64,000 nt of DNA from Salegentibacter salegens (GCF_900142975.1 NZ_LT670848.1:1426001-1490000); one strand, 5' to 3'. Positions 42,840 to 52,296 are shown, counted from the first letter of the stretch. Notes: generated by a model from the sequence alone, not told the origin. Program-made: numbers and translations.

Positions 42840-44147
42840 ATGAAGATGAAATATTTAGTACTACTTGCACTATTTACCTGTGTAGGAAATTCTTTTGCAC
42901 AACAAACACCTGCTTCAAAACAAACCGAAGCAATAACAATAGTTGGAGCCACAGCCCACTTAGGAAATGGCGAAATTATAGAAAACAGTTTAATTATTTT
43001 TGAAGACGGTAAAATCACCCAGGTGATGGATGCTACCGCTACAAAAATGCAATATCGCGGCCGAATTATTGAAGCGGAAGGAAAACACGTTTACCCAGGA
43101 TTTATCGCTCCAAACGCTACCTTAGGTTTGGTAGAGATCGATGCTGTTCGTGCTACTGATGATGAAGATGAAATAGGCTCTATGCTTCCACATATTAGAA
43201 GTTTAATCGCTTATAATGCTGAAAGTAAACTGGTAGAAAGTATGCGTCCAAATGGAGTTTTAATGGGACAAATTGTGCCGAGAGGCGGTACAATTTCTGG
43301 AACTTCTTCCATCGTACAATTTGACGCATGGAACTGGGAAGATGCTGTAATTAAGGAGGATGACGGTTTACATATAAACTGGCCAAGTAGTTTTACAAGA
43401 GGCCGTTGGTGGGCCGGGGAAGATCCCGGTATAAAACCCAGCGAAGATTACCAGGAAGATCTCTTAGAACTTGAAGAATTTTTTACTTCGGCTAAAGCTT
43501 ATTTAGCAGGTAACAATAAGAAAACAAATCTTGCTTACGATGCAATGAAAAATGTTTTTACCGGAGACAAACGTGTTTATATTCACGTAGACGGCAAAAA
43601 AGAAATTCTTGATGCCATAGATTTTAAACAAAAACAAGAGATAGAACATTTAGTAATTGTTGGTGGTTACGAAGCACATAAAGCTATTGAAGAACTTAAA
43701 GAGAATAATATTTCGGTTTTGGTACAGCGCCCGCATGACCAGCCAAATAGTGAAGACCACGATTACGATTTTCCCTATAAATTAGCCGGAATCCTACATA
43801 ACAAAGGGGTGTTGGTAGCCCTGGAAAGCAGCGGAAGTATGGAGCGTATGAACACCAGGAACCTACCATTTTATGCGGGAACTGCCGGTGCTTACGGTTT
43901 AGGAAAAGAAGAAGCTCTTAAATTAATCACCTCGAATACGGCAAAAATACTTGGGATAGATGATATGGTTGGAACTTTAGAAAAAGGAAAAACTGCCACT
44001 TTATTTATTAGTGAAGGTGATGCGCTAGATATGCGGGGAAATATCTTAACCCACGCTTTTATCCAGGGGCGCGAAGTAAGTTTGGAAACTCATCAAACCG
44101 AGCTTTACCAACGTTATAAGGAAAAATACGATAGCGCGAGTAAATAG
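42840..44147 (+). CDS. Secreted amidohydrolase-like protein lacking the HxH motif (435 aa)
   Basis: 435 residues with a signal peptide (MKMKYLVLLALFTCVGNSFA). The fold markers of the amidohydrolase superfamily are present: an N-terminal beta-sandwich piece (GATAHLGNGEIIENSLIIFE) and a C-terminal EALKLITSNTAKILGIDDMV followed by GTLEKGKTATLFI. The metal-binding HxH is absent (YPGFIAPNATLG), as in the first module of the upstream protein. It may be a non-catalytic partner of the 997-residue protein. A strong terminator follows, closing the two-gene unit. Confidence 0.83.
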   Translation: MKMKYLVLLALFTCVGNSFAQQTPASKQTEAITIVGATAHLGNGEIIENSLIIFEDGKITQVMDATATKMQYRGRIIEAEGKHVYPGFIAPNATLGLVEIDAVRATDDEDEIGSMLPHIRSLIAYNAESKLVESMRPNGVLMGQIVPRGGTISGTSSIVQFDAWNWEDAVIKEDDGLHINWPSSFTRGRWWAGEDPGIKPSEDYQEDLLELEEFFTSAKAYLAGNNKKTNLAYDAMKNVFTGDKRVYIHVDGKKEILDAIDFKQKQEIEHLVIVGGYEAHKAIEELKENNISVLVQRPHDQPNSEDHDYDFPYKLAGILHNKGVLVALESSGSMERMNTRNLPFYAGTAGAYGLGKEEALKLITSNTAKILGIDDMVGTLEKGKTATLFISEGDALDMRGNILTHAFIQGREVSLETHQTELYQRYKEKYDSASK

Positions 44148-44166
44148 TAATAAATTCACAGATTTT

Positions 44167-44213
44167 AAAGAGGTTAACAACTAAGCCGAATTCGGTATTT
44201 TGTTAACCTCTTT
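44167..44213 (+). terminator. Intrinsic terminator of the amidohydrolase operon
   Basis: AAAGAGGTTAACA pairs with TGTTAACCTCTTT (13 bp perfect) around a 21-base loop which itself has a CCGAATTCGG palindrome. T-run follows. Confidence 0.88.
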
Positions 44214-44217
44214 TTCT

Positions 44218-44246
44218 TTGCAATAGGTTTAAACTCCCTATTTTTA
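44218..44246 (+). promoter_or_regulatory. Promoter of the SpoU-type methyltransferase gene
   Basis: TTG (44218-44220), 18 bp spacer, TATTTTTA (one mismatch to TAnnTTTG). Transcription would start at about 44250, nearly at the ATG 44252, giving a leaderless or very short 5' end. Confidence 0.5.
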
Positions 44247-44251
44247 CACTT

Positions 44252-45046
44252 ATGATTAAGCAAATTAGCAGCACACAAAACAAAGAGGTAAAACACCTGC
44301 TCCAGCTACAGGAAAAATCACGGCAGCGCAGGAAAGAAGGTGTTTTTTTAGTTGAAGGTGAAAGGGAAATTCAATTGGCTTTAAAAGGAAAATTTGAACT
44401 GCAGGCGGTTTATTTTTGTCGAGATTTAATCGATTTTCAAGAAATTGAAGAACTGCTTTCAAACGAAAATCTGATTACTGAAATTTCTAAGGAAGTTTAT
44501 GAAAAAATAGCCTACCGTGGTAGTACCGAAGGTGTTTTAGCGATTTTCAAAACAAAAGAAAACAGTCTTGAAAGTATTAAATTTGAAACAAAAAATCCTT
44601 TAATTCTTATCGCTGAAGCTCCTGAAAAACCAGGAAATATAGGGGCGATCTTAAGAACTGCCGATGCTGCAAAAGTAGATGCAGTTTTTATCGCCAACCC
44701 CAAAACCGATCTTTACAATCCCAATATTATTCGTTCCAGTGTAGGTTGTGTATTCACCAATCAAATCGCTACCGGGAGCACTTTAGAAATTATCGATTTT
44801 TTAAAAGAAAATAATATTTCAATTTACGCTGCGGCTTTGCAAGCGTCAAAACCATATCACCAAATAGATTTCACCCAATCGGCAGCGATTGTGGTGGGAA
44901 CTGAAGCCACCGGATTGAGTGAAGAATGGCGCGAAAATTCAACGCAGAATATTATAATTCCAATGAGTGGTGAAATTGATTCTATGAATGTTTCTGTTGC
45001 GGCAGGAATACTTATTTTTGAAGCCAAAAGACAGCGCGGTTTTTAA
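44252..45046 (+). CDS. RNA 2'-O-methyltransferase, SpoU/TrmH family
   Basis: 264 residues. An N-terminal substrate-binding domain (EGVFLVEGEREI) and a SPOUT knot with its three motifs: EKPGNIGAILRTADA (motif 1), VVGTEATGLSEEW (motif 2) and PMSGEIDSMNVSVAAGILIFE (motif 3). It methylates ribose in rRNA or tRNA using AdoMet; the exact position cannot be told. Preceded by a promoter, followed 52 bp later by the M48 peptidase gene, with which it may be co-transcribed. Confidence 0.92.
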   Translation: MIKQISSTQNKEVKHLLQLQEKSRQRRKEGVFLVEGEREIQLALKGKFELQAVYFCRDLIDFQEIEELLSNENLITEISKEVYEKIAYRGSTEGVLAIFKTKENSLESIKFETKNPLILIAEAPEKPGNIGAILRTADAAKVDAVFIANPKTDLYNPNIIRSSVGCVFTNQIATGSTLEIIDFLKENNISIYAAALQASKPYHQIDFTQSAAIVVGTEATGLSEEWRENSTQNIIIPMSGEIDSMNVSVAAGILIFEAKRQRGF

Positions 45047-45098
45047 AGAAGAAACACCAAAACTCTTAAGTATAATTCAGCATTAAAATAAAAAGCCT

Positions 45099-46337
45099 TT
45101 GAATCCTGAAATCTTATTTTATATCATTATCGCCATTATTATTATCGACTTTATTATCGATAAAATCCTGGATACTTTAAACGCGAAACATTTTGATGAT
45201 CCTGTTCCGCAGGAACTCAGTGATGTTTACGATAAGGAAGAATACGAAAAATCACAACGCTATAAAAAGGAACGTTACCGGTTTGGGATTCTTACTTCTA
45301 CGTTTTCAGTAATACTCACCTTAGGTTTTATTATTTTTGACGGATTCGCCTGGGTAGATGATATTGCCAGGAACTTCACAGAAAACGCAATTTTAGTTGC
45401 TTTAATTTTCTTCGGAATAATTATGATTGGCAGCGATATTCTCACTACGCCATTCTCCTGGTATAGCACTTTTGTGATCGAGGAAAAATACGGTTTTAAT
45501 AAAACCACCAAAAAAACCTTCTTTCTTGATAAAATAAAAGGCTGGTTAATGATGGCGATACTTGGCGGCGGAATCCTGGCGCTTATCGTTTGGTTTTATC
45601 AATTCGCAGGCAACGATTTCTGGTGGTATGCCTGGATACTTGTTGCTGTTTTTTCTGTATTTCTCAATATGTTCTACGCCAAACTTATTGTTCCTTTATT
45701 TAATAAGCAAAGTCCTTTGGAAGAAGGATCTTTACGAACTAAAATTGAAACCTATGCGGCAAGTGTAGGTTTTACGCTAGATAATATTTTTATTATAGAT
45801 GGTTCTAAAAGAAGTACCAAAGCAAACGCTTATTTTTCGGGATTTGGCAAGGAAAAACGTATCACACTTTTTGACACTTTGGTAAAAGACCTGGAAGAAG
45901 AGGAAATTGTGGCGGTACTGGCTCACGAAGTCGGGCATTATAAAAAGAATCATATTATTGTGAATTTGGCCGCTTCTATCTTAACCACAGGTTTCACATT
46001 GTGGTTGCTTTCGTTATTTGTAGGAAGCCCTGCACTGTCGCAAGCGCTGGGAGTACAAGAACCCAGTTTTCATATTGGTTTGATTGCTTTCGGGATTTTG
46101 TACAGTCCTATTTCAGAAATTACAGGATTATTAATGAATTATTTATCCCGAAAATTTGAATATCAGGCAGATAATTATGCGAAGAGAACTTATGGTGCCG
46201 GGCCGTTAATTTCAAGTTTAAAAAAACTTACCAAAAATAGCCTAAGCAATCTTACTCCGCATAAAGCTTATGTTTTTATGCACTATTCGCATCCTACTCT
46301 TTTACAAAGATTCAGGAACTTAAAGCGCAGCTTGTAG
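45099..46337 (+). CDS. M48 family metallopeptidase (Ste24-like, integral membrane)
   Basis: 412 residues. About seven membrane segments and the zinc motif HEVGH at 276-280, with a second-site glutamate candidate in the later NYLSRKFEYQADNYA. Ste24-type enzymes cut CaaX-like or misfolded membrane proteins. Start is TTG at 45099: the frame upstream hits a stop at 45084 with no ATG between, and the N-terminal helix would begin at once (PEILFYIIIAIIIIDFII). Homologues usually start a few residues before the first segment, so this is consistent. Confidence 0.9.
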   Translation: MNPEILFYIIIAIIIIDFIIDKILDTLNAKHFDDPVPQELSDVYDKEEYEKSQRYKKERYRFGILTSTFSVILTLGFIIFDGFAWVDDIARNFTENAILVALIFFGIIMIGSDILTTPFSWYSTFVIEEKYGFNKTTKKTFFLDKIKGWLMMAILGGGILALIVWFYQFAGNDFWWYAWILVAVFSVFLNMFYAKLIVPLFNKQSPLEEGSLRTKIETYAASVGFTLDNIFIIDGSKRSTKANAYFSGFGKEKRITLFDTLVKDLEEEEIVAVLAHEVGHYKKNHIIVNLAASILTTGFTLWLLSLFVGSPALSQALGVQEPSFHIGLIAFGILYSPISEITGLLMNYLSRKFEYQADNYAKRTYGAGPLISSLKKLTKNSLSNLTPHKAYVFMHYSHPTLLQRFRNLKRSL

Positions 46338-46368
46338 TTGTTTCTTTACCATCTTAATTGTACTTTTA
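46338..46368 (+). promoter_or_regulatory. Promoter of spoT
   Basis: TTG (46338-46340), 20 bp spacer, TACTTTTA (46361-46368), one mismatch from consensus. The ATG at 46373 is within the expected start region, so the transcript may be leaderless. Confidence 0.5.
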
Positions 46369-46372
46369 ATTT

Positions 46373-48583
46373 ATGACAGAAGCAGCTATAGAAAAAGAAA
46401 ACAAACAAATTGCAAGGCAATATAAAGAACTGCTGCGCATAAGTTACCGTAGTTTAAGTGATGATGACAAAAAGCAAATTAGAAAAGCTTTTGACACCGC
46501 TGTAGATGCCCATAAAGACCAGCGTAGAAAATCTGGCGAAGCTTATATTTTTCATCCAATTGCAGTGGCAAAAATTGTAGCTGCAGAAATTGGTTTGGAT
46601 GCCACTTCTATCATTGCTGCACTTTTACACGATGTGGTAGAAGATACCCAATACACACTTAAAGATATTGATGAAATGTTTGGGGGAACCGTAGCGACTA
46701 TCGTAAACGGGCTCACAAAAATTTCAAGTTTAAAGAAAGATAAAGATGTTTCGCTGCAAGCCGAAAATTTCCGAAAAATGCTGCTTACCCTTAATGATGA
46801 TATTCGGGTAATTATTATCAAAATAGCCGATAGATTGCATAATATGCAAACTATGGATGCGATGCGGCGCGATAAGCAGGAAAAAATTGCTTCAGAAACC
46901 CTTTATATTTATGCCCCGCTTGCCCACCGAATAGGACTTTACAACATTAAAACCGAACTCGAAGACCTGGGATTAAAATATACCGAACCCGAGGTCTATA
47001 ACGAGATATATACCAAAATAAAAGAAAGTAAGGAAGAGCAGGACGCCTATATTAGAGAATTCTCCAAAGTAATTGAAGATTCCCTCACGCAGGAGAATTT
47101 TAATTATAATATTAAAGGGAGGCCTAAATCAATATACTCTATTCATCGTAAAATGAAAGCCCAAAATGTGAGCTTCGACGAGGTTTACGATAAATTTGCC
47201 ATTAGAATTATATACAAAAGTGATCAGGCCAACGAAAAATTTCTTGCCTGGAAAATTTATTCTATAGTAACCGATCATTTTAGACCAAATCCTACCCGAC
47301 TTCGGGATTGGATTTCTTCACCTAAATCTACAGGTTACGAAGCGCTGCACATCACCGTAATGGGCCCAAAAGGTCGCTGGGTAGAAGTTCAGGTTAGAAG
47401 TCAGCGAATGAATGAGATTGCTGAAAAAGGTTATGCAGCTCATTATAAATACAAACAAGGCGATATTCAGGAAGATCACGGGATAGAAGAATGGTTAAAC
47501 CGGCTTCAGGAAGCTTTAGAAAATCCCGATGTAAATGCCGTAGATTTTGTCGAGCAATTTAAGCTGAATCTTTATTCAAAAGAAATATTTGTTTTTACGC
47601 CCCAGGGAGATTTAAAATCTTTACCAAAAGGTTCTACGCCTTTAGATTTTGCTTTCAGTATTCATACCGAAATAGGTTTAAAAACAAGGGGCGCCCGGGT
47701 TAATAATAAACTGGTGCCTTTAAGTCACGAATTAAAAAGCGGAGACCAGGTAGAAATAATTACTTCAGAAAACGCACAGCCCAATGTGAATTGGCTTGAT
47801 TATGCAACAACTGCAAGGGCTCGCGCTAAGATAAAAACTTCTTTAAAAGACGAAAAACGGGAAATTGCCGAAGAAGGCAAAGCAATCCTTACCCGAAAAT
47901 TACGGGCTCAAAAAATTCCGTTTAACGAGAAAATCATTAACGAGCTTGTGGTTCATTTTAACCTTAAAACCAGCCTGGACCTGTTTTATCGTGTTGGAAT
48001 TGGAAAAATTGATAACCAAAAACTCAAAGAATTTGCCGCTTCAAGAAGCAACGCACTGGTAAGTTATATTAAGCGAAAGATCAAAAAACCGGTTATTGCC
48101 GAAGATCTTAATAAAGATGAAATCACTTCAAAATACGACCAACTTGTTTTTGGAAGGGATGAAGACGAAACTTTAGAATATAAATTAGCAAATTGTTGTA
48201 ACCCAATTCCCGGAGACCAGGTTTTTGGTTTTGTTACGGTAAATGATGGTATTAAAGTTCATAAGAAAAACTGCCCAAATGCGCTACAGCTTCAAAGCAA
48301 TTACGCCTACCGGATTATTCCCGCAAAATGGATAGATTCTTCACAACAAGACTTTAAAGCAGTGGTGAAATTAACCGGAATTGACAATTTAGGATTGGTA
48401 AGTGAGATCACTCGAGAAATTTCCAGTAACCTGAATGTGAATATGCAAAAGATTAATTTTGAAAGTATAGACGGGGTTTTTAATGGGCAAATTACGCTAA
48501 GGGTTAAGAACAATGCGATACTTACAAAAATCATGAACAGACTCAAAAAAATTAACGGCATAGATAAGGTTAGCCGTGAATAA
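46373..48583 (+). CDS. spoT: Bifunctional (p)ppGpp synthetase/hydrolase SpoT/RelA
   Basis: 736 residues. HD hydrolase domain with ALLHDVVEDT (His86-Asp87) and IIKIADRLHNMQT intact, then the synthetase domain (about 230-360) with GRPKSIYSIHRKM and STGYEALHIT, a TGS domain (IFVFTPQGDLKSLPKG), a helical region with NCCNPIPGD and a C-terminal ACT domain. Both catalytic sites look intact, so it should both make and degrade the stringent-response alarmone. The next genes are a Fur regulator and purA, linking alarmone and purine metabolism in a conserved flavobacterial order. Confidence 0.94.
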   Translation: MTEAAIEKENKQIARQYKELLRISYRSLSDDDKKQIRKAFDTAVDAHKDQRRKSGEAYIFHPIAVAKIVAAEIGLDATSIIAALLHDVVEDTQYTLKDIDEMFGGTVATIVNGLTKISSLKKDKDVSLQAENFRKMLLTLNDDIRVIIIKIADRLHNMQTMDAMRRDKQEKIASETLYIYAPLAHRIGLYNIKTELEDLGLKYTEPEVYNEIYTKIKESKEEQDAYIREFSKVIEDSLTQENFNYNIKGRPKSIYSIHRKMKAQNVSFDEVYDKFAIRIIYKSDQANEKFLAWKIYSIVTDHFRPNPTRLRDWISSPKSTGYEALHITVMGPKGRWVEVQVRSQRMNEIAEKGYAAHYKYKQGDIQEDHGIEEWLNRLQEALENPDVNAVDFVEQFKLNLYSKEIFVFTPQGDLKSLPKGSTPLDFAFSIHTEIGLKTRGARVNNKLVPLSHELKSGDQVEIITSENAQPNVNWLDYATTARARAKIKTSLKDEKREIAEEGKAILTRKLRAQKIPFNEKIINELVVHFNLKTSLDLFYRVGIGKIDNQKLKEFAASRSNALVSYIKRKIKKPVIAEDLNKDEITSKYDQLVFGRDEDETLEYKLANCCNPIPGDQVFGFVTVNDGIKVHKKNCPNALQLQSNYAYRIIPAKWIDSSQQDFKAVVKLTGIDNLGLVSEITREISSNLNVNMQKINFESIDGVFNGQITLRVKNNAILTKIMNRLKKINGIDKVSRE

Positions 48584-48587
48584 TCCC

Positions 48588-48604
48588 ATACCTTTGTAAG
48601 GTAT
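48588..48604 (+). promoter_or_regulatory. 17 bp palindrome overlapping the -7 element of the Fur-family gene
   Basis: ATACCTT-TGT-AAGGTAT, a perfect 7 bp inverted repeat with a 3 bp centre. It contains TACCTTTG (48589-48596), an exact -7 consensus match, and lies 9 bp before the ATG at 48613. A dimeric regulator bound here would block its own promoter. I infer autoregulation by the downstream Fur-family protein. Confidence 0.65.
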
Positions 48605-48612
48605 AAAAAACT

Positions 48613-49068
48613 ATGAGTAAAAAAGTTGTAAATAAGAACGATCAGGCAGTAGTTAAAAACGTTTTCACCAAGTATTTGGAAGAAAAAGGGCACAGAAAAA
48701 CCCCCGAACGTTTTGCGATACTTCAGGAAATCTACAATAACGACGATCATTTTGATATAGAATCACTCTACATTAAAATGAAAAATAAGAAATACCGGGT
48801 AAGTCGTGCCACACTCTATAATACTATAGAATTATTACTGGAATGCGGACTTGTTAGAAAGCATCAATTTGGGCAAAACCAGTCACAATATGAAAAATCT
48901 TATTTTGACCGGCAGCACGACCATGTTATTCTCACCGATACCGGCGAAGTAATAGAATTTTGCGACCCGCGTATTCAATCTATTAAAAAAACTATCGAAG
49001 AAGTGTTTGATATAGAAATTACCAAACATTCTTTATATTTTTACGGGAACAAAAAAACAACCAACTAA
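48613..49068 (+). CDS. fur: Fur family transcriptional regulator
   Basis: 151 residues. Winged-helix N-terminal part ([38 protein letters not shown]) and dimerisation domain with HFDIESLY and [20 protein letters not shown], which carry the His/Glu/Asp metal ligands. The CxxC structural zinc pair found in many Fur proteins is not visible. Whether it senses Fe, Zn or peroxide is not decidable. It sits between spoT and purA, with a perfect 17 bp palindrome over its own promoter that suggests feedback control. Confidence 0.9.
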   Translation: MSKKVVNKNDQAVVKNVFTKYLEEKGHRKTPERFAILQEIYNNDDHFDIESLYIKMKNKKYRVSRATLYNTIELLLECGLVRKHQFGQNQSQYEKSYFDRQHDHVILTDTGEVIEFCDPRIQSIKKTIEEVFDIEITKHSLYFYGNKKTTN

Positions 49069-49080
49069 CTTAAGATTTCA

Positions 49081-50352
49081 ATGGCGGTAGATTTACTACT
49101 CGGTCTCCAATGGGGTGACGAAGGCAAAGGAAAAATTGTTGATGTACTTACCTCTAAATACGATATTATTGCGAGATTTCAAGGCGGGCCAAACGCAGGC
49201 CACACTTTGGAATTTGACGGTCAAAAACACGTATTACATACCATCCCTTCCGGAATTTTTCACGATGAAACCATTAACCTTGTAGGAAATGGTGTTGTGA
49301 TAGATCCTGTGATCTTTAAAAAAGAACTGGACAACCTCAGCAAACACAAAATAGATTATATATCTAAACTACTTATTTCACGAAAAGCACATTTAATTTT
49401 GCCTACCCACAGGCTGTTGGATGCTGCTTCTGAAGCTTCTAAAGGAAAGGCCAAAATTGGTTCTACCCTAAAAGGTATTGGCCCAACTTATATGGACAAA
49501 ACCGGAAGAAACGGAATTCGTGTAGGTGATTTAGAGCTTTCTAACTGGAAAGAAAAATACAGAACACTGGCCGATAAGCACGAGAAAATGATCAAATTCT
49601 ACGATGTAGATGTTCAATATGATCTTGCCGAATTGGAAAAAGAATTCTTTAATGCAATCCAGACTTTAAAATCACTAACTTTTATAGATAGTGAAGCCTA
49701 TTTACACGAAGCGCAAAAACAAGGAAAAACTATTCTCGCTGAAGGAGCGCAGGGATCTTTACTCGATATAGATTTCGGGACTTATCCTTTTGTAACTTCT
49801 TCTACCACTACTGCTGCAGGTGCCTGCACAGGCCTTGGTGTTGCCCCTAATAAAATTGGTGAAGCCTACGGCATTTTTAAAGCATATACCACCCGTGTTG
49901 GAAGCGGCCCCTTCCCTACCGAGCTTTTTGATGAAGACGGTGAAACTATGGGACGGGTTGGCAACGAATTTGGTGCCACCACCGGTCGCGCACGTAGATG
50001 TGGCTGGTTAGACCTGGTAGCTTTAAAATATGCAGTTCAGGTTAACGGAATTACCCAGTTAATTATGATGAAAGGTGATGTACTTAGCGGATTTAAAACC
50101 CTAAAAGTATGTACTGCTTATAATTATAAAGGAAAGGAAATTCAGCATTTACCATATAACATTGAAGCAGAAAATGTAACTCCTGTTTATACTGAAATTA
50201 AAGGTTGGGCGGCAGATCTTACCGGAATGACTAAGGCTGATGAACTTCCGAAGGAATTTAATGAGTATGTAGAATTCCTTGAAAAGGAGCTGGAAATACC
50301 TATTAAAGTGGTTTCTGTAGGACCTGATAGAACGCAAACTATTCAGCGCTAA
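49081..50352 (+). CDS. purA: Adenylosuccinate synthetase
   Basis: 423 residues. N-terminal GLQWGDEGKGKIVDVL contains the GTP-binding glycine loop and the catalytic Asp. Later GPTYMDKTGRNGIRVGDL, EGAQGSLLDIDFGTYPFVTSS and GATTGRARRCGWLDLVAL match the family. It converts IMP plus aspartate to adenylosuccinate using GTP, the first committed step to AMP. Twelve bp after the Fur gene, and followed by a strong terminator, so the two may share a transcript. Confidence 0.97.
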   Translation: MAVDLLLGLQWGDEGKGKIVDVLTSKYDIIARFQGGPNAGHTLEFDGQKHVLHTIPSGIFHDETINLVGNGVVIDPVIFKKELDNLSKHKIDYISKLLISRKAHLILPTHRLLDAASEASKGKAKIGSTLKGIGPTYMDKTGRNGIRVGDLELSNWKEKYRTLADKHEKMIKFYDVDVQYDLAELEKEFFNAIQTLKSLTFIDSEAYLHEAQKQGKTILAEGAQGSLLDIDFGTYPFVTSSTTTAAGACTGLGVAPNKIGEAYGIFKAYTTRVGSGPFPTELFDEDGETMGRVGNEFGATTGRARRCGWLDLVALKYAVQVNGITQLIMMKGDVLSGFKTLKVCTAYNYKGKEIQHLPYNIEAENVTPVYTEIKGWAADLTGMTKADELPKEFNEYVEFLEKELEIPIKVVSVGPDRTQTIQR

Positions 50353-50377
50353 GAAAAACTTAAATATCACATAATTA

Positions 50378-50410
50378 AAAAGCCGTTTCAAAATTGAAAC
50401 GGCTTTTTTT
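50378..50410 (+). terminator. Intrinsic terminator of purA
   Basis: AAAGCCGTTTCA pairs with TGAAACGGCTTT around a very short loop, followed by TTTTTTT. About 25 bp after the stop. Confidence 0.92.
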
Positions 50411-50457
50411 GCCTCAAAATTCTCTATAACAAAAAATTAGAATTCAGTCAGATATTC

Positions 50458-51291
50458 TTATGAAACAATAAATAGACCCGCGATTTGTTGGGCAACTTCA
50501 CCGCTTATTGGCTCATCGTAAGATTGCGAAACAGCTTCGGCGCTAAATCCAGTAGCATCTACAAGATTTACACCAGCCTGTACTACATTCTCTTCTCCAT
50601 CGTAAACAGCCTGCGTTGCTTCCGGCATTCCCGGTCCGCGATTGTTTAGCGTGATCCAGCCTAGAGCATTTTCATTAGTATTATCGCCAAGAACATCGGC
50701 TCTTAACCTTCTAATCTCTGACGCATGCCTCGCTTCTACAGAATGTATTTGCAACGCAGGAGTCAAAAATTCGGTTCCCATTAAATTTGTAGCCTGTCCT
50801 TTATAAGCTCTCACCCCGGTATCTTCAAACGCCTGTGCTAAAGCTAATAATTGGGCATACGCCATATCGTTATTTGGATTAAAGGGATCGAAAGCTCCTC
50901 CTGCCGTAAAATCGAATTCCGGAGAATCTACCGAATTTTCCCCTAATCCTGCCTTAAGAAATTCAACGTGCGCCGATTCATGTTTGGAAATCTGATTATA
51001 GACTGCTTCGGCTCTTCCACCACTGGGCAATACCCCAGAGTCTAAAGCTTTAATATAGAATTCAGCTTCAAGATATTCTAAGGTAAGGGCAAGTTGTAAT
51101 GCACTTATAGCGTCATTTCCACTATTCTGTGCAAATGCCTTTCCAGAAGTTGAAGCAAGGCCGAAAGGTACAGCTACCATAGCCGCCTTTTTCCCTAAAC
51201 TCCCAAGATTACCAAGCATTTCTCTTCTCGAAGAAGCCTTTTTAGTAAGGTCTTCTGAAGTAAATTCGTCTAAAAATTTTATAATATTCAT
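50458..51291 (-). CDS. Tat-exported ferritin-like protein (277 aa)
   Basis: 277 residues. N-terminal Tat-type signal with twin arginine in KKASSRREMLGNLGSLG and a cleavage region near SGKAFAQ. The mature part is four-helical (LQLALTLEYLEAEFYIKALD, HESAHVEFLKAGLG, YAQLLALAQAFEDTGVRAYK, HSVEARHASEIRRL), with Glu and His residues placed like di-iron ferritin-like (Ferritin_2, desiccation-associated) proteins. A periplasmic iron or redox role is likely but unproven. Downstream of a second similar gene at 26 bp, so the two form an operon. Confidence 0.88.
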   Translation of the reverse strand: MNIIKFLDEFTSEDLTKKASSRREMLGNLGSLGKKAAMVAVPFGLASTSGKAFAQNSGNDAISALQLALTLEYLEAEFYIKALDSGVLPSGGRAEAVYNQISKHESAHVEFLKAGLGENSVDSPEFDFTAGGAFDPFNPNNDMAYAQLLALAQAFEDTGVRAYKGQATNLMGTEFLTPALQIHSVEARHASEIRRLRADVLGDNTNENALGWITLNNRGPGMPEATQAVYDGEENVVQAGVNLVDATGFSAEAVSQSYDEPISGEVAQQIAGLFIVS

Positions 51292-51317
51292 AATATTGTT
51301 TTTAAGTTGATTAATAA

Positions 51318-52061
51318 TTATTGAGGTAGGTTATTGGCGGTAAATTCAGTTACCACAAAGCCGGTGGCTCCTACTTCGCTAAGAATGGTTTGCGGATCTT
51401 TGGCAAGATCTAAACCATTACTATCAATAATATCATCACCAGCAAAAGCCGTGTCACTTTCCAGGTAAATAGATCTTATTGCAGCAGCATGTCTTGCTTC
51501 CACAGAAACTATTTTTCCAGCAATTACTAAAAAGTCTGGTGTTTGCAATAGTCTACCTGCACCATTATACGCCGCTACTCCGGTATCTTCTAATACCCTT
51601 GCGGTAGCCAATACCGAATCTCTGTCTGCAAAATTTACACTGCTAAAATCAAATTCAAGTTCTGGTAAAACCTGGCTGGCCTCGGCATTTGCGCTAATAG
51701 CGGCCTTAAAAAATTCACGGTGAATTACTTCATGATCGTATAAATCTTCCAGGATCAATTTTTCTTCTGCACTGGCTCCTGCCCAGTAAGAGCCATCTAA
51801 TACATTGGTATAGAAAGCTGCCTCAAGCTGTTCCAGAGCATAAGCATAATTTAAAATCCCAACATCGCCGCTTCCAAGATCAAAAACTTCTCCCGGTGGC
51901 ATAGGGTCAGGGTTCATATCATCATCGTCACTACATCCATAAAGTAACAATCCCGAACCTGCCATTGCAAGTCCTCCCATTTTAAGGAATTTTCTTCGGG
52001 AATTACTGTTTTTTGAAGGTTTTGCATTAACTGCATCTACCTTAATACGTGGTTTTTCCAT
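51318..52061 (-). CDS. Tat-type ferritin-like lipoprotein (247 aa)
   Basis: 247 residues. A twin-arginine signal NSRRKFLKMGGLAMAGSGLL precedes a lipobox Cys (LYGC, Cys43), so this is a Tat-exported lipoprotein. The mature domain again shows ferritin-like helices (ALEQLEAAFYTNVLDG, YDHEVIHREFFKAAIS, VEARHAAAIRSI) with Glu and His in equivalent positions. It starts the two-gene unit with the 277-residue paralogue. The 257 bp gap upstream (52062-52318) is very AT-rich with no gene. Confidence 0.88.
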   Translation of the reverse strand: MEKPRIKVDAVNAKPSKNSNSRRKFLKMGGLAMAGSGLLLYGCSDDDDMNPDPMPPGEVFDLGSGDVGILNYAYALEQLEAAFYTNVLDGSYWAGASAEEKLILEDLYDHEVIHREFFKAAISANAEASQVLPELEFDFSSVNFADRDSVLATARVLEDTGVAAYNGAGRLLQTPDFLVIAGKIVSVEARHAAAIRSIYLESDTAFAGDDIIDSNGLDLAKDPQTILSEVGATGFVVTEFTANNLPQ

Positions 52062-52296
52062 AATTTAAGTTTTTAGTTATTTAGTAAACATACGGGAGGA
52101 TCGTCGGGACGGTTTTACTAAAGCAGTTAAAATTTTCTAAAGAAAATTTCTCAAACCTTAAATTTTAATAATATTAACGAAAAATTGTTCTTTTTTGTAA
52201 ATTGTTTAAACTTTCATTACAATTATCTCTTTAAAAAAGAATATTTTTTATTAAATAAGCTTCCCCGTTTAAAATTCCATTACATTAAATTTTAAT

